Shown here: in pieces, positions 28,101-37,400 of the stretch
Layout: each line of letters begins with the position of its first letter
How positions within the stretch are numbered: the first letter of the stretch is position 1
Assembly: GCF_020740795.1 (NCBI RefSeq)
Contig: NC_067286.1
Location: forward strand, 37,710,503-37,774,502
Source of the DNA: Apus apus
Taxonomy: Eukaryota > Chordata > Aves > Apodiformes > Apodidae
Direction of reading: 5' to 3'
DNA length: 64,000 nt
The notes under the pieces: generated by a model
The model's input: only the letters and a program-made list of their open reading frames with translations
The model's database searches: none
What the model was told of the DNA's origin: nothing
Translations under genes and position numbers: made by a program

Positions 28101-30568
28101 TTTAGTTACATTCTCTCAGCATATGACAGTTTTGGCTACTTGGACTGTTCTTTGAAAGATTTTAAAAATACTTCAAGATATCACCTATTTCTTACAGAGA
28201 ATTTCAAAATAAAGTCACCCTGAAATGCAGGCTGTGATACTACAGACATCCAAGACAATCAAGCCACTGAGAAGTTCTCCATTGAAGAGCATATAGCTTT
28301 CTCTGCTTCTCCCTTATTTCCACCTCCATGCAGTTCCACCTCCAGTGTTCATGAGCCACCCCTATAATCTACTGTAATTCACTGTAACAGCAGAAAAACA
28401 GCCAGTTTCTTCAGCGGGTTTAAAAAGCAGCTTGTTCTTTTACTGAATTAGAGGAGTCCAGTAAGCCCTGACACTGGCATGAACCAAGAATAAGGTTGTG
28501 AGGAATAAAAATGGAGAGTGACAAATGGACGTAGCAGCTTTCCCTTTTGAAGGTAATGAGCTACCATGTCAGCTCACCGAACACAACGGAACAGTATCTT
28601 CAGTGTATTCACAGTACCAGTTAAACAGAAGTTTTAACTTGAATGCAAAATCACCCGAAGAGGCAGGTAACCTTGATAACTTTTTCCCAGTTTACACTTT
28701 TATTTTCTTTAGCTTGTCTTTGAGGGAAGCTTACAACAGCAAAAAAGAGCAACAATTTAAAAGACCCATAAAATTAAATTATACCAAGGCCTAAAAAAAA
28801 AAAAAAAAGCCAAATGGTATTTTAAATGTTTCTTCTTTCAGACATAAAAACTAATTTTAAAACCACAACACTGCAATAGAGCATTCATTAGCTGTATTTT
28901 AAGAAAAAAAGCACTTGAACTAGTTAATTAATTTATATTGAGATGAAAGTCTGCTCTAAATAAAATGCATAAAACCCACAATTGATTTATATTTTTAAAG
29001 CTGACATTTCATTCCTAATTCTCAAATGCCCCGATAGCCTTATAAATGGTTATGCCCAAACTCTACTTCTGTTCTGTACTGAATATACTGAAGCAGGAAG
29101 TTCACCTAGATTTGTCTGAAAAATTCATTATTAACTATCAGATTATTTTCGACAGTAGTAAACTACGAAGTCAGCAAAGCAGGTTTTCTGAGGCTAACAT
29201 AGTGCTCCACCAGTACCAGTACTATGAAGGACTGATAGGGAAGTTGAATGCATCTCTCTCCAGTACATCTCTTTTCAAGACAAAATTTTACCTGAAAGCT
29301 CGTCAAGGCCAAAATCAGGCAATTTCAAATTCTAAACTAGCGTACAAAACTCTGCTTATGCCTATGTGGCTACTCCAAACACAAATTTTGCAGATGTATG
29401 AATTTCACACTTTCTGTAATGGCAGCAGTTGTTAACCATGAACAGCTTTTAAGAAATAAGCCTGAAAACTATTCTCTTCTTCAGGGCTGCAAAACTAAAC
29501 ATTGTAACAAACAGCTACCTTCTTAAATGCTCCTAAACCCATTCTGCCAAGAACCGGGATGTAGAAAGACACTAGTCACAGTTTGAGTTGTCAAAGAAAG
29601 GAAATTGAGAATAATGAAAAAAAGATGGAAGAGCATCAAAATAAGAACTGGGGAAACAAACAAGCAAATAATCACAAAATTTTTTTAAACACCAAAAATT
29701 ATGTAAGAGATGTCAGATTTAAAAGTTGTGAGTATTTACACTTTTGCTACCTTGTTCCATACTACTTGTGAGCCCTCACAGGAGGCAGTGTAACACATGC
29801 ACAGCAACACTATTAAGTAACAGAAGCAGTTACATCAGCACCAGGTGCTGTGAGAAACATAAAAAGGAGTGAGCAGGCCTTATGCTATAGGAAGTGTAGA
29901 AATGCAGTTGAGAAGGAGGGTGGCATGAACAGAAACATTCTTCAAAGAAGGGGCAAAATATTTCTGTGAACAGTGGTTTATATTTCTGATTTTTGTTTGG
30001 ATTTACAGAGTTCAGGAAAAGCTACTATATCTCTTGAGAAAAGTGTTCCGAGAGTATGGATGTCTAAATATACCCAGGTCATCATTACAGTTACAATGTA
30101 AAAAGTTTTTCCTGCCATTAAAAAACACCTAGATGTAACAAAAAAACCCCATCACTTCCACATTGCAACTCTGAATACATTTCTTTAAATGAAACCGTCA
30201 GATCTTGTGTCAGAAGGGACACTGCAGGTCACTCACAGGACACCACAATTTTTAATCAGACAACAGTCTTTCACACACCATGAACAGAAACACATCATTT
30301 CAGTACCTACACAAGTTCAGTCTGTAAAAACATTTTTGAGGCTGAAAGTTTCTAGGAATGTTAAACACTATGTACAGCTACTGAGAGAGGAAAATAACAC
30401 TCCATACACGAAAGCTAAAACTACTTACGTTTCAAAACAGCGATCCACGTTGTCTGACATCAGAAGTAGCATGCACAGCTGCTCCAGTGCTATCAGCTGC
30501 ATATCCCTTTCATCTCCCTGCCCCATCTGCAGCCATTCCAGCAACGTGTCTGGGTCCACATCTGCCAT
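1034..30568 (-). CDS. HECTD1: HECTD1, N-terminal third (14 coding exons; gene continues off the left edge)
   Basis: HECTD1 is a HECT-type E3 ubiquitin ligase. In mammals it is known to ubiquitinate targets such as APC and HSP90 and is needed for neural tube closure. Here the coding exons 30429-30568, 14353-14587, 13129-13356, 9970-10251, 9446-9716, 9046-9122, 8863-8961, 8393-8507, 7649-7823, 6095-6233, 5722-5892, 4495-4717, 1228-1491 and 1034-1110 join without phase breaks into 2,496 nt (832 codons). The product matches vertebrate HECTD1 almost residue for residue as I remember it. In order it holds an N-terminal helical (ARM-like) region, about residues 1-385, ankyrin repeats at about 390-490, an acidic stretch at about 630-650, and a conserved region with the [18 protein letters not shown] motif near 690. 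The C-terminal HECT domain lies outside the window, so this is a partial gene and not a broken one. I see no internal stop or frameshift. Confidence 0.97.
1228..1491 (-). CDS. HECTD1: HECTD1 exon 14
   Basis: This 264-nt exon lies between acceptor TTAAATAG|AAAGTAG and donor TCTTTGG|GTAAGT. It encodes [20 protein letters not shown], a Ser/Thr/Pro linker, then [20 protein letters not shown] through SFTAETSL. The phase matches the following 77-nt exon exactly, with a split Gly codon. Confidence 0.96.
1492..4494 (-). other. HECTD1 intron 13 (3.0 kb)
   Basis: This is AT-rich intron, especially at 2,200-2,400 and 2,640-2,760. I see no exon, mobile element or structured RNA in it. Confidence 0.75.
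4495..4717 (-). CDS. HECTD1: HECTD1 exon 13
   Basis: This 223-nt exon lies between acceptor TTACAG|GAGGAT and donor GTTCAG|GTAGTT. It encodes [20 protein letters not shown], then [20 protein letters not shown] and on to [13 protein letters not shown]. The Trp- and Gly-rich central segment looks like a beta-rich domain; I cannot name the fold from sequence alone. A long A/C-rich plus-strand tract (T/G-rich in the transcript) begins just upstream of the acceptor. Confidence 0.96.
4718..5721 (-). other. HECTD1 intron 12 with CR1 remnant
   Basis: This 1.0-kb intron contains an A/C-rich plus-strand tract at about 4,735-4,815, just upstream of the exon 13 acceptor on the transcript (T/G-rich there). 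It also holds the CR1 3' remnant at 5,030-5,150 and a second A/C-rich tract at 5,155-5,235. Confidence 0.75.
5030..5150 (-). mobile_element. CR1 LINE 3' end fragment in a HECTD1 intron
   Basis: Read on the plus strand, ATGGTTGAGGTTGGAAG, CAGGCAGAGTCACCTAGAG and CTCAGGACCATGTTCAGAC match the reverse complement of a CR1 3' end, so the element lies on the minus strand. It is the only copy here oriented like its host gene. An A/C-rich tract follows directly on the right (about 5155-5235). Confidence 0.75.
5722..5892 (-). CDS. HECTD1: HECTD1 exon 12 (acidic region)
   Basis: This 171-nt exon (57 codons, phase 0 at both ends) lies between acceptor ATTACAG|GATGAT and donor GAGAAG|GTAAGT. It starts [20 protein letters not shown] and ends [14 protein letters not shown]. 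The acidic Ser/Asp/Glu tail is continued by EDEPQED of the next exon and forms a charged linker, a plausible phosphorylation target (inference). Confidence 0.96.
6095..6233 (-). CDS. HECTD1: HECTD1 exon 11
   Basis: This 139-nt exon lies between acceptor TTTAAAG|GAAAGC and donor CAAGAG|GTAGGA. It encodes [20 protein letters not shown] through ITATVLDQE. Human HECTD1 has Val where this sequence has Ala in CDSDAGHN, as I recall the human protein. The helical pattern continues the ARM-like fold. Confidence 0.95.
7649..7823 (-). CDS. HECTD1: HECTD1 exon 10
   Basis: This 175-nt exon lies between acceptor GTTCCAG|GGGACT and donor TATAAG|GTAGTA. It encodes [20 protein letters not shown], a Lys/Glu-rich linker, then [20 protein letters not shown] and on to MLPSI. 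The basic-acidic linker follows the ankyrin block. It ends two bases into an Arg codon. Confidence 0.95.
8393..8507 (-). CDS. HECTD1: HECTD1 exon 9 (ankyrin repeat)
   Basis: This 115-nt exon encodes [38 protein letters not shown]. The [19 protein letters not shown] core is a textbook ankyrin repeat. The acceptor is TTCTCAG|ACTCTC and the donor CTCCAG|GTGAGT. It ends one base into a Gly codon that exon 10 completes. Confidence 0.96.
8863..8961 (-). CDS. HECTD1: HECTD1 exon 8 (ankyrin repeat)
   Basis: This 99-nt exon (33 codons, phase 0 at both ends) encodes [33 protein letters not shown]. The RGADVN and S-x-L-H-Y-A-A motifs are classic ankyrin repeat residues, and the exon is one repeat long. 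The acceptor is TTAACAG|GTAGAA and the donor GCAAAG|GTAGGA. An 84-bp intron separates it from exon 7. Confidence 0.95.
9046..9122 (-). CDS. HECTD1: HECTD1 exon 7 (ankyrin repeat)
   Basis: This 77-nt exon encodes [20 protein letters not shown] and GTQEM. The V-N-x-x-D-x-x-G-x-T-x-L-x-x-A pattern is that of an ankyrin repeat. The acceptor is TTTCAG|CATTTG and the donor GAAATG|GTAAAT. It enters two bases short of a codon boundary and leaves in phase 0, so skipping it would shift the frame. Confidence 0.95.
9446..9716 (-). CDS. HECTD1: HECTD1 exon 6
   Basis: This 271-nt exon lies between acceptor TTTCCAG|GATCTC and donor CAGGAG|GTAAGC. It encodes about residues 296-385, from [19 protein letters not shown] to [10 protein letters not shown]. 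It leads directly into the ankyrin block and ends one base into the next codon. Confidence 0.96.
9970..10251 (-). CDS. HECTD1: HECTD1 exon 5
   Basis: This 282-nt exon (94 codons, phase 0 at both ends) lies between acceptor TTCTTAG|GTTTCAG and donor ACACAT|GTAAGA. It encodes [20 protein letters not shown] through [10 protein letters not shown] Ser/Gly/Ala/Pro-rich linker in its middle, around [19 protein letters not shown], is probably disordered and separates helical repeats. Confidence 0.96.
10252..13128 (-). other. HECTD1 intron 4 (2.9 kb)
   Basis: This intron holds an (AAAC)n microsatellite at about 11,140-11,169 and a G-rich patch at 12,404-12,470. No exon or mobile element was recognised. 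Confidence 0.8.
11140..11169. repeat. (AAAC)n microsatellite
   Basis: About seven consecutive AAAC units lie in a HECTD1 intron, inside a looser A/C-rich run that continues to about 11,190. Confidence 0.9.
13129..13356 (-). CDS. HECTD1: HECTD1 exon 4
   Basis: This 228-nt exon (76 codons, phase 0 at both ends) lies between acceptor TCATAG|GTGTTAG and donor CATCAG|GTAATG. It starts [18 protein letters not shown] and ends LLKHEDHQ. It belongs to the N-terminal helical-repeat region. Because it is symmetrical, skipping it would keep the frame. Confidence 0.96.
13357..14352 (-). other. HECTD1 intron 3 with AT-rich tandem repeats
   Basis: This 996-bp intron includes a degenerate AT-rich array at 13,926-14,040, in which TATATAT blocks alternate with GGAGCAAT or TGAGCAAT. 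It also includes a 15-bp tandem duplication, TTATAACACACTATA, at 14,214-14,242 (the second copy is one base short). Confidence 0.8.
14353..14587 (-). CDS. HECTD1: HECTD1 exon 3
   Basis: This 235-nt exon runs from acceptor CTGCAG|ATGCCC to donor GTAAAG|GTATGT. It encodes residues 47-125, starting [20 protein letters not shown] and ending DLAEQCVK, a helical ARM-like segment of the N-terminal region. One base completes codon 47 and the exon ends in phase 0. A 15.8-kb intron separates it from the start-codon exon. Confidence 0.96.
14588..30428 (-). other. HECTD1 intron 2 (15.8 kb)
   Basis: This is the largest intron in the window. I found no exon-like sequence with a recognised product in it. 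It contains the CR1 fragment near 20.9 kb, a T/G-rich tract at 17,097-17,180, a C11 run at 25,707-25,717 and an imperfect duplication at 21,583-21,666. A somewhat GC-richer patch at 22,570-22,740 has no assignable identity. The rest is AT-rich single-copy-looking DNA. Confidence 0.85.
20855..21080 (+). mobile_element. CR1 LINE fragment in the large HECTD1 intron
   Basis: A central piece of the CR1 3' half is recognisable by GCAGCCCAAAAGGCCAAC, CATCCTGGGGTGCATCAAA, GGGAGGTGATTCTACTC and CACCTGGAGTACTGCTTCC. It is degraded, lacks the 3' tail, and is antisense to HECTD1. The outer limits are approximate. Confidence 0.85.
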
Positions 30569-30712
30569 GTTTGGTTTGTTGTTGCTGTTTTTTAAAAAAA
30601 GCTGCCTCTGCTTAAATTAAAAAGTACCAAAAATGTCCTTTAATTGTTCAAACCAGGCTAACTTGAGCACAGTATTTCTCCTCAGCCAGCCCCAGGCTTT
30701 TGTAGTTTTCAC
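30429..30712 (-). CDS. HECTD1: HECTD1 exon 2: end of 5' UTR and start codon (coding part 30429-30568)
   Basis: The coding part (140 nt) starts with ATG at 30568 and begins [18 protein letters not shown], the known HECTD1 N-terminus. The start context is strong, with A at -3 and G at +4. An in-frame TAA lies 17 codons upstream within the same exon, which fixes this ATG as the first of the frame. A T-rich tract and TTTTGCAG place the acceptor at 30714-30713, so 30569-30712 is 5' UTR. The donor is GAAAC|GTAAGTAG at 30428. The exon ends two bases into codon 47, which the first base of the next exon completes. Confidence 0.95.
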
Positions 30713-32953
30713 CTGCAAAAGTAAAAAAAAAAATAAAAAAATTATCACAAACTTGCCTCAACTTTTTTTATTTACTCCTCTCTAAAATATACAGCATATT
30801 TTTGGGTTGACATTAATAAAGCACATATTTAACCAGCAATTTTTTTAATCAAGCTTTATAGATGAATAAACAGTAATGAGTTTGTTCTGTTTCACTGGAA
30901 ATAAATCTCTAGTTCCAGCTGACAATCAAGCAAGATTTAGAGCCTACTCTTATTTACAGGATAACTCAAAAAAGAAAATTAGAAAACCTGTGTTTACACT
31001 TTTGTATATTATCAAGGCTAATATAAAGACAAACAGTGCTCCTGCCTAACCCCTTTCCTTTAGTATCACTGTATAATGAAGTGTCCAACTTCCTGAACGA
31101 TTAATTACCTCCTGACTAAAGCATTGTGACATCAAACGTCATGTTTTAAACACAAACCCACAAAACAAAAATCCTGAGATACATAACTAAAGACTTGGAA
31201 AATATCTGTAAATGTTTTATTAATCCTTTGTTTTTTAATATAGCTTTTGAACATAAGGAAAACAAGCTTTTTAAGTAAAAAAAAAAAAAATAATAAAAAC
31301 AATTTAAGAATCACTTCCATTTTCAAGGGTTTTGTTAGGGTGTTTTCAGAAAAAAAGTATCTACATCATAGCTTTAAAAAAATGCAGTGAATAATTCAAA
31401 TAATTCATGTACATATAAGGAAAACAACATTATTTGTTGGCTCAATGCCATAGTTGTACACGCAAGCTGAAGACCAAAAAAGTCCCTTTAAAATGTTAAG
31501 AGGTATTTTTGACCTATGTACTTGCTTTTTACTTTATGTTTTACTAACAAATAGTGAAATTCACCCCCCATGCTTAAGAACACAACAAGCATGACTATTT
31601 TCATATACAAACTAAATCAAAGGTTACAAACCAAACTCTCCAAGTTAAACATTCAAGGAAAAAAAAAAAAACAAACTATTTCTTAAATATAGCTCTTAAA
31701 AAATAATTAGTTTACCAAATTCACACATAAATATTAAATGCTGGACAGTGTCCCTACAAACTGGCGGGGATGCAGGGAAGAAGCTCAATCTGGACAAAGT
31801 CTGCCTACTTGTTTACTTGCTGTTAATGAGTTAATAGTTAAAAAATAACTCCATCAAGGGCACAGATAAAAAAGTGAATCAGAAATTGGTATTACATGGA
31901 GAAATGTACACTGAACCAGCAGTACTGTTTCACAACAGCTTTGAACTCAAAGATAGGATAAAACAGAAATAGGACTGATAGGATTATTTTATAGTTTAAA
32001 ACTACAACGACATTACAGATCACTCAATTACTGCTTGCCATTTTTATGGTTTTTTTGTTATTACTGCAGTCCTGCTGTAAAAACTAATTCAAATGTTACT
32101 AAAATCATGATCCGTGCTTTAAACAACGCCTATGATCCTCTGTGCTGTTTACAGACTGCATTTCCTTCTCCAAGACTAAATAAAACTACTTTCAGCCAGT
32201 ACAAGTGGGATCGTACTGTAAGTATAGTACGTCTCCTTAACGAGACTAAATTATTAACTTCGGGGAAGCGGGGGGGAGGCGTGAGGAGTGCGGGAGAAGG
32301 GGGGAAGGAAGGGTGAAGGCAACAGAAACAAGAAAATTAAGGGAGGCAGTGAAAGTGGGGTAAGTCAATACAGACACCTGCTGTTCTTCCACCCCAGACA
32401 GGCTCTAACTAGACGGAAACGAACCACCGAGCAGAAAACAGAGCAGGGCGAGCGCCCGAGGCTCCCAGGAGAGCCGCTCCAGAAAAGGGGCCAGGCCGCA
32501 GCTGAACTCATCCCCCACCGCCGGGCCTACGCACAGACACGCCAGAGGGGCCCGGGCCAGCGCGGGGATTCGGGGCCCCCTCCCCACACCCGCCCCACCA
32601 GGGAAGGGGAGCCCTCGCGCCGCCTCCCCGCCCCTCGGCGCCCCCGCGCAGGCGAGTCAGCGGCGCTTGGGGCTCTCCGGCAGCACCGCCTCGCTCTGCC
32701 CCCCGGCCCCCACGCCGAGATGTTCCGGCACCCGCCGCCGCCGCCCCCTCCAGGGCCCCGGCCCGCAGCGGGGCCCGCCGGTCCGCTCCTTCCGGGCCTG
32801 CCAACACCGACCCGCCAGGCCCGGGCAGCGACGCTCGAGTTCCTGGCGAGCCGCAGGCCTCGCAGGGTGACCCGGCCTGGCGGCTCAGGAAAGGCGCCGT
32901 CTCCCGAGCGCCCGCAGAAGCGGCCCCGCACCCTCCCCGCCTCCGCCGCTCAC
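30713..32953 (-). other. HECTD1 intron 1 (5' UTR intron)
   Basis: This 2.2-kb interval lies between the probable non-coding exon 1 and the start-codon exon. The left part is AT-rich with several oligo(A) runs, and from about 32.26 kb rightward it enters the CpG island. No other gene is seen. Confidence 0.6.
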
Positions 32954-33600
32954 CTCGGCCTCTCGGAACCTCTTCGCCGGAGCCGACCCCCCCCCCTCAG
33001 CGCCGCGGGGAGACAGGGGGAGAGGCGCGGAGACGGCGGCGGCAGCCCCAGCCCCGCAGCAGGCGGCAGCCAGCGGCACCCATGGCGCTCCGCCCAGCGC
33101 GGGACGGAGGGGGAGGGGCAGCGAGCGGCGCCGCGGCCCGGGGGGCGGAGCTGTCGCTGCCCGAGCGGCCGCTGGGGGCGCTGCGGGAGCCGCGCGGGCG
33201 CCGCCGCCTCCGCGGGCTGAGCCCGCCCTGCGCAGGCGGCTCCGCGGGGCGGGGCAGCGCGGCGGCGGCTCCCGCTGCGCCCGGCGCCGCTGCCGGCTTC
33301 CCGGGGAGAGCGCGGCCCTGCGCTTCCGTGCCCGCCTCCGGGGGCGGGGGCTGGGGGCGCCGACCCGAGCGCTACCCTGGGGCGCGGTGTCGGACCCAGC
33401 TCGAAGCCTTCCGCCCGAGGGGAGGCTGTGGCGCGGCTCCGCGCCCCGCAAGGGCCTCCTCGGCCCGGGGCCCGCCTCGGGAGCGGGGCCCGGGGCCCCA
33501 GGGCTCCCAACCACCCTCCACGGGGAGGAGCGGGAGTCGAGGCCTGCCCAGCGTGTCTTCCCGCTCCCCCCAGGCTTGGGAGGCCTTGTCATTCTATTTC
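32260..33600. promoter_or_regulatory. CpG island at the 5' end of HECTD1
   Basis: GC content rises sharply from the AT-rich surroundings and CpG is dense for about 1.3 kb. Many GGCGGG/CCCGCC (Sp1/KLF-type) boxes are present, and both strands have long stop-poor frames simply because of base composition. The position matches the HECTD1 5' end. Such islands often also fire a divergent non-coding transcript, here toward the right, but nothing in the sequence proves one. Confidence 0.85.
32954..33080 (-). promoter_or_regulatory. HECTD1: HECTD1 probable non-coding exon 1 and core promoter
   Basis: On the minus strand a strong donor, GGCCGAG|GTGAGC, lies at 32953 inside the CpG island. It is the best partner for the acceptor of the start-codon exon at 30712, giving a 2.2-kb first intron. 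There is no TATA box, as expected for a CpG-island promoter. The transcription start is not visible, so the upper limit of the exon (about 33.08 kb) is a guess. Mammalian HECTD1 also has a non-coding first exon, as I recall. Confidence 0.6.
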
Positions 33601-33852
33601 CTGCCGTATTCTGGTTATTTATTTTAATCTATTATTCTTTACAGAGAGGGGGTTATACCTTGCAGGGCCCACGCTTGAGAGCACTTGGATCCACCTCCAG
33701 CACCTCCCTCGAAGTGGAACGGATTTAAATGTTGCAGTAATGGGTCTGTCAGAGCTGCGGGTTGGACTCGCCCTTCCCCTCTCCTGGGCTAGAGCTGTGG
33801 CAGCGACGCTGCAGCTTGAGGCGCGTGTTGCGAGGGAGCAGCAGCAGCAGCT

Positions 33853-34488
33853 GCCTGCCTGCCTCCCTGCCTGCCTCCCTGCCTCCCTGCCTGCCTCCCT
33901 GCCTGCCTCCCTGCCTGCCTCCCTGCCTGCCTCCCTGCCTGCCTCCCTGCCTGCCTCCCTGCCTGCCTGCCTGCCTGCCTCCCTGCCTGCCTGCCTGCCT
34001 CCCTGCCTGCCTGCCTCCCTGCCTGCCTGCCTCCCTGCCTGCCTCCCTGCCTGCCTGCCTCCCTCCCTGCCTGCCTCCCTCCCTGCCTGCCTGCCTCCCT
34101 GCCTGCCTCCCTGCCTGCCTCCCTGCCTGCCTGCCTGCCTCCCTCCCTGCCTGCCTCCCTCCCTGCCTGCCTCCCTCCCTGCCTGCCTCCCTCCCTGCCT
34201 GCCTCCCTCCCTGCCTGCCTGCCTCCCTGCCTGCCTGCCTCCCTGCCTGCCTCCCTCCCTCCCTGCCTCCCTCCCTGCCTGCCTCCCTGCCTGCCTGCCT
34301 CCCTCCCTCCCTGCCTCCCTCCCTGCCTCCCTCCCTGCCTGCCTGCCTCCCTGCCTGCCTGCCTCCCTGCCTGCCTGCCTCCCTGCCTCCCTGCCTGCCT
34401 GCCTCCCTGCCTCCCTGCCTCCCTGCCTGCCTGCCTCCCTCCCTCCCTGCCTCCCTGCCTCCCTGCCTCCCTGCCTGCCTGCCTGCCT
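33853..34488. repeat. (G/C)CCT tetranucleotide tandem repeat, 159 units
   Basis: Read on the plus strand, the tract is 159 consecutive four-base units. Each is GCCT or CCCT, with no insertion, deletion or other substitution. I counted 100 GCCT and 59 CCCT units. The G/C choice is not random along the tract: five copies of a 12-bp block (GGC order) fill 33901-33960, and a 16-bp GGCC order repeats at about 34133-34212. All six frames are open (Pro-Ala-Cys-Leu-like or Gln-Ala-Gly-Arg-like), which gives long false reading frames. It lies about 0.8 kb upstream of the HECTD1 first exon. Confidence 0.97.
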
Positions 34489-37400
34489 GCCGCACGTGCT
34501 GCCAAAGGCACCTGATGGGAAAACAAAGGAAGCAAACTCTGCTATATGTTAGAAACTAAGGACTGAAAGGACTTTACAGCAAGCGACTGTAAAGTTAAAT
34601 TGAAGGACTAAAAGCAAAAGATCTTCAAAATAGTTTCCTTCTCTGCAAGATGACATGCATTTTTCTAAGGAATTTAAGCCTATTAATATAAGTACAGTAA
34701 ATAAGATTATTGTACATTCATATGTCACTCCTACGTACCTCACAGACATTTCCTGTAATTAGGAGGCTAAAACTACACACTGGAGAAAAAGGCAGTAGTA
34801 GTCATTATCAGTTAAAACTTGCCAAATGCAGAAAATTTTATTGTTTGGTGCTGTAATAACACCTCTAGAAAGTGTCATCTTTATTACTGTCAGTTTTTTT
34901 TTTTCCAGAATACAAGAACAGTACCTTCGTCTCTATTTCTGATTTCTAATGCAGCTTAGCCCTTCAGTCTTACAGCATTACGTCTCTCCAGGGCCACTTC
35001 TTCCAACCCTGCTGAGATTTACATGTATATCCTTTGTCTATGCTTGCCCTTCAGAGGTCAGCAAGACTTCTTGTATGCTTAAAGTTAAGGGCATGAGGCA
35101 TTAGGAAGACTGAGTCTGCAGTCTTTAAATTTAGAAGTTTGATCTTCTTTCACTTTCACTGGTGCAGAAGCAGCAGCAGAATTAGGCCAAACATGCGAGA
35201 ACAGCATCTGCTAAGTGACCTAGCACCTGTTGCACTGTGCTAGAACAGGTTCCTTTGCATTTTCTTGTGAAGAGAGGTTTTAATTAAAGCAATATTATGA
35301 AGACCAAAGCCACTTACTAATTTTCAATTGTAAAGACAAAAAACTTTGAAATCAAGCATTTCAATCTTTTCACGTAGTCTGCAGTTTCTGGTTCAGGTAT
35401 CATTGGACGAATACATGGCTGTCCATGGAGAAGATGAGGTTTTCAAAATACAGATCAATTTAGGAAAAAATCCAAATGTGTAAATATTGTACACATAAGG
35501 AATACAAGTTGGGGATTTTAAATACTGTTAAGTAGGAGTACAACACTTATTTAGAAATGGATAAACACAAATACTTCCACGCCCTGTTGCATTAATTGAC
35601 AAATTTGATATATCCTATATATTTATTTATTTTTTACATTAAAGGAAGTGTGTCAATTTAGTGATGAATCAGGATTTTTTTCATTGTGATAATTTGTAAT
35701 ATTTAAGAGTTTGCTAGTGATTTTTGTTCCTCATTAGGAGTTTTTCCCCAGAATGAATTTGAAAAAGAAGAAATTATCTACTGACTAGATAATCTCTGCT
35801 TTATTGGTTGTGTTCTTCTTACAATATAATGTTCAAGGTCTGATTAATACTTTTTCCACTTCGTGTGCTGGTTGGGCATTCAGATTATTTTCAGCAGTTG
35901 TCAGAGAGTACTCCATTGAAACATATCACAGCAAGTGACACCCCTCAAGTTGCTGTTTCAGACTCCCTCTGTGTGCAGCACCAATACAGATTAGGACTGC
36001 CTCTTCAAAGGTGCCTGCTCTCTAACAATTAATAAGAAGGAAATCATTAGCAAATAAGACTGCAGTTAGCAGATAAGAAAGATGTAAGAATTGCATCAGT
36101 CATTTTTTATGGAGTTACTTGCTTTCATTTGAATTTTCACATGAAGTTTTGTTCAGACCCCCAAATTTCCAGGCTATGGCTCTCACGTGGTTAGTGCTTG
36201 GCCTCAGCGTAGTGAGGAAGAAGGACTTTGTGTGGATTAGTGCAGCCAGATGGGGAAGGCAAGTAAGGCCGTACACTTGAAGTGACAGGTGATGGCTCTT
36301 GACTCTCATAGTTACCTTGAACAAAAACATGCTGAGCATTCTGTGAAACTTGCAAAGCCAACTGCAGTTCCCCATATTTGTACATATTGTTCATTCAGTT
36401 AGAAAATGGCCTAAATTCTAACACCAGCTGACACATTCTTCATGTATGACCTTGCCCTAATCCCTTAATTACTGAATGTCTCTGTTTCCTCCTTTATAAA
36501 AAAACCAAGATACTAATGCTGGAGTCAGAAATGTCATGGCGTTTATGGAATTGTGAGTTGCTGAGGCATGCTACTCTAGTAAGTCTTAAATAATACTATG
36601 AAACAGAATTTCTCTTTATGACTACGCTTCAGCAAATCACACGTGACTGAGGATGCTTTTGGAATTTAGGTCACAGAGGGTCAACATAGATTGACCTTTG
36701 TAGCATGTGATATTGACCAATGACCAGCGCTTTTGCTGGGTATTTACCTGAAAATTAAAACTTGGCTTTAAAAGAGAAAACGTCAGTACAATTACTGGCC
36801 TGCTGTCAGGGACACATGAAACACAGAGAAACATGCCATGGAGGGTAGCGAGGGTCAGGGACTGGGGCGTTGCAGATGCAGAGAGCTGGTGAGACACGCT
36901 ATAAAGCACACCTCTCTTGGGACAGCTCCTCCTTAGCAAGACACTGCGGGTGTTCTCAAGAGTTTGATTCTGTTTGAAAAGAAGTCATGTTTGGCTAGAA
37001 TTTTGCAAAATCTTGGGATGGAAAAAAAAGGTCATTTTTTTTTTCCACTTATAGCTCAAAAAAACTCCATATTTATTACTGCTCTTGTATTATATTCGTG
37101 CTTGTGTTTTCTATATGTTTTTAGCTGACAGCAGAAGGAAATATCTGTCATGGGTTCTGTTGATGTCGCATAGTAAAGATTGTAATCTTCAGATAGGAAT
37201 GACTGGGCTTTTGTTACAGAAAATAGAAAACTCTGGCCAAAAATCAAACAGAAACACACCTACAATTCAAACAAAATAAGAAGTCTCACTTTCCTCTGTA
37301 TATTTTTAATTGATACAGAAGCTAGAACCTAGTATAATTGATGTTTTGTTAGCTGTACTTCCAACCTCTGTACACATGCCAAGTTGATGTTCCAAAAATA

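Noticed and set aside
30189-30620. A 143-codon plus-strand frame over the HECTD1 start-codon exon
   Set aside because: It is the antisense shadow of the coding exon 30429-30568. The minus strand encodes the conserved HECTD1 N-terminus.
32288-33627. Long plus- and minus-strand frames (up to 310 codons) in the CpG island
   Set aside because: GC-rich DNA has few stop codons, several frames overlap on both strands, and the encoded Arg/Pro/Ala/Gly strings resemble no protein. The island is explained by the HECTD1 promoter.
33428-34559. Reading frames of about 250-370 codons on both strands across the tetranucleotide tract
   Set aside because: A stop-free 4-bp repeat is open in all six frames. 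The products are PACL- or QAGR-type repeats with no start context, homologue or codon signal.
34980-35030. CTTCTTCCAACCCTGCTGAG resembling a CR1 3' end
   Set aside because: Only a few bases match, and neither the flanking CR1 blocks nor the ATTCTATG tail is present.
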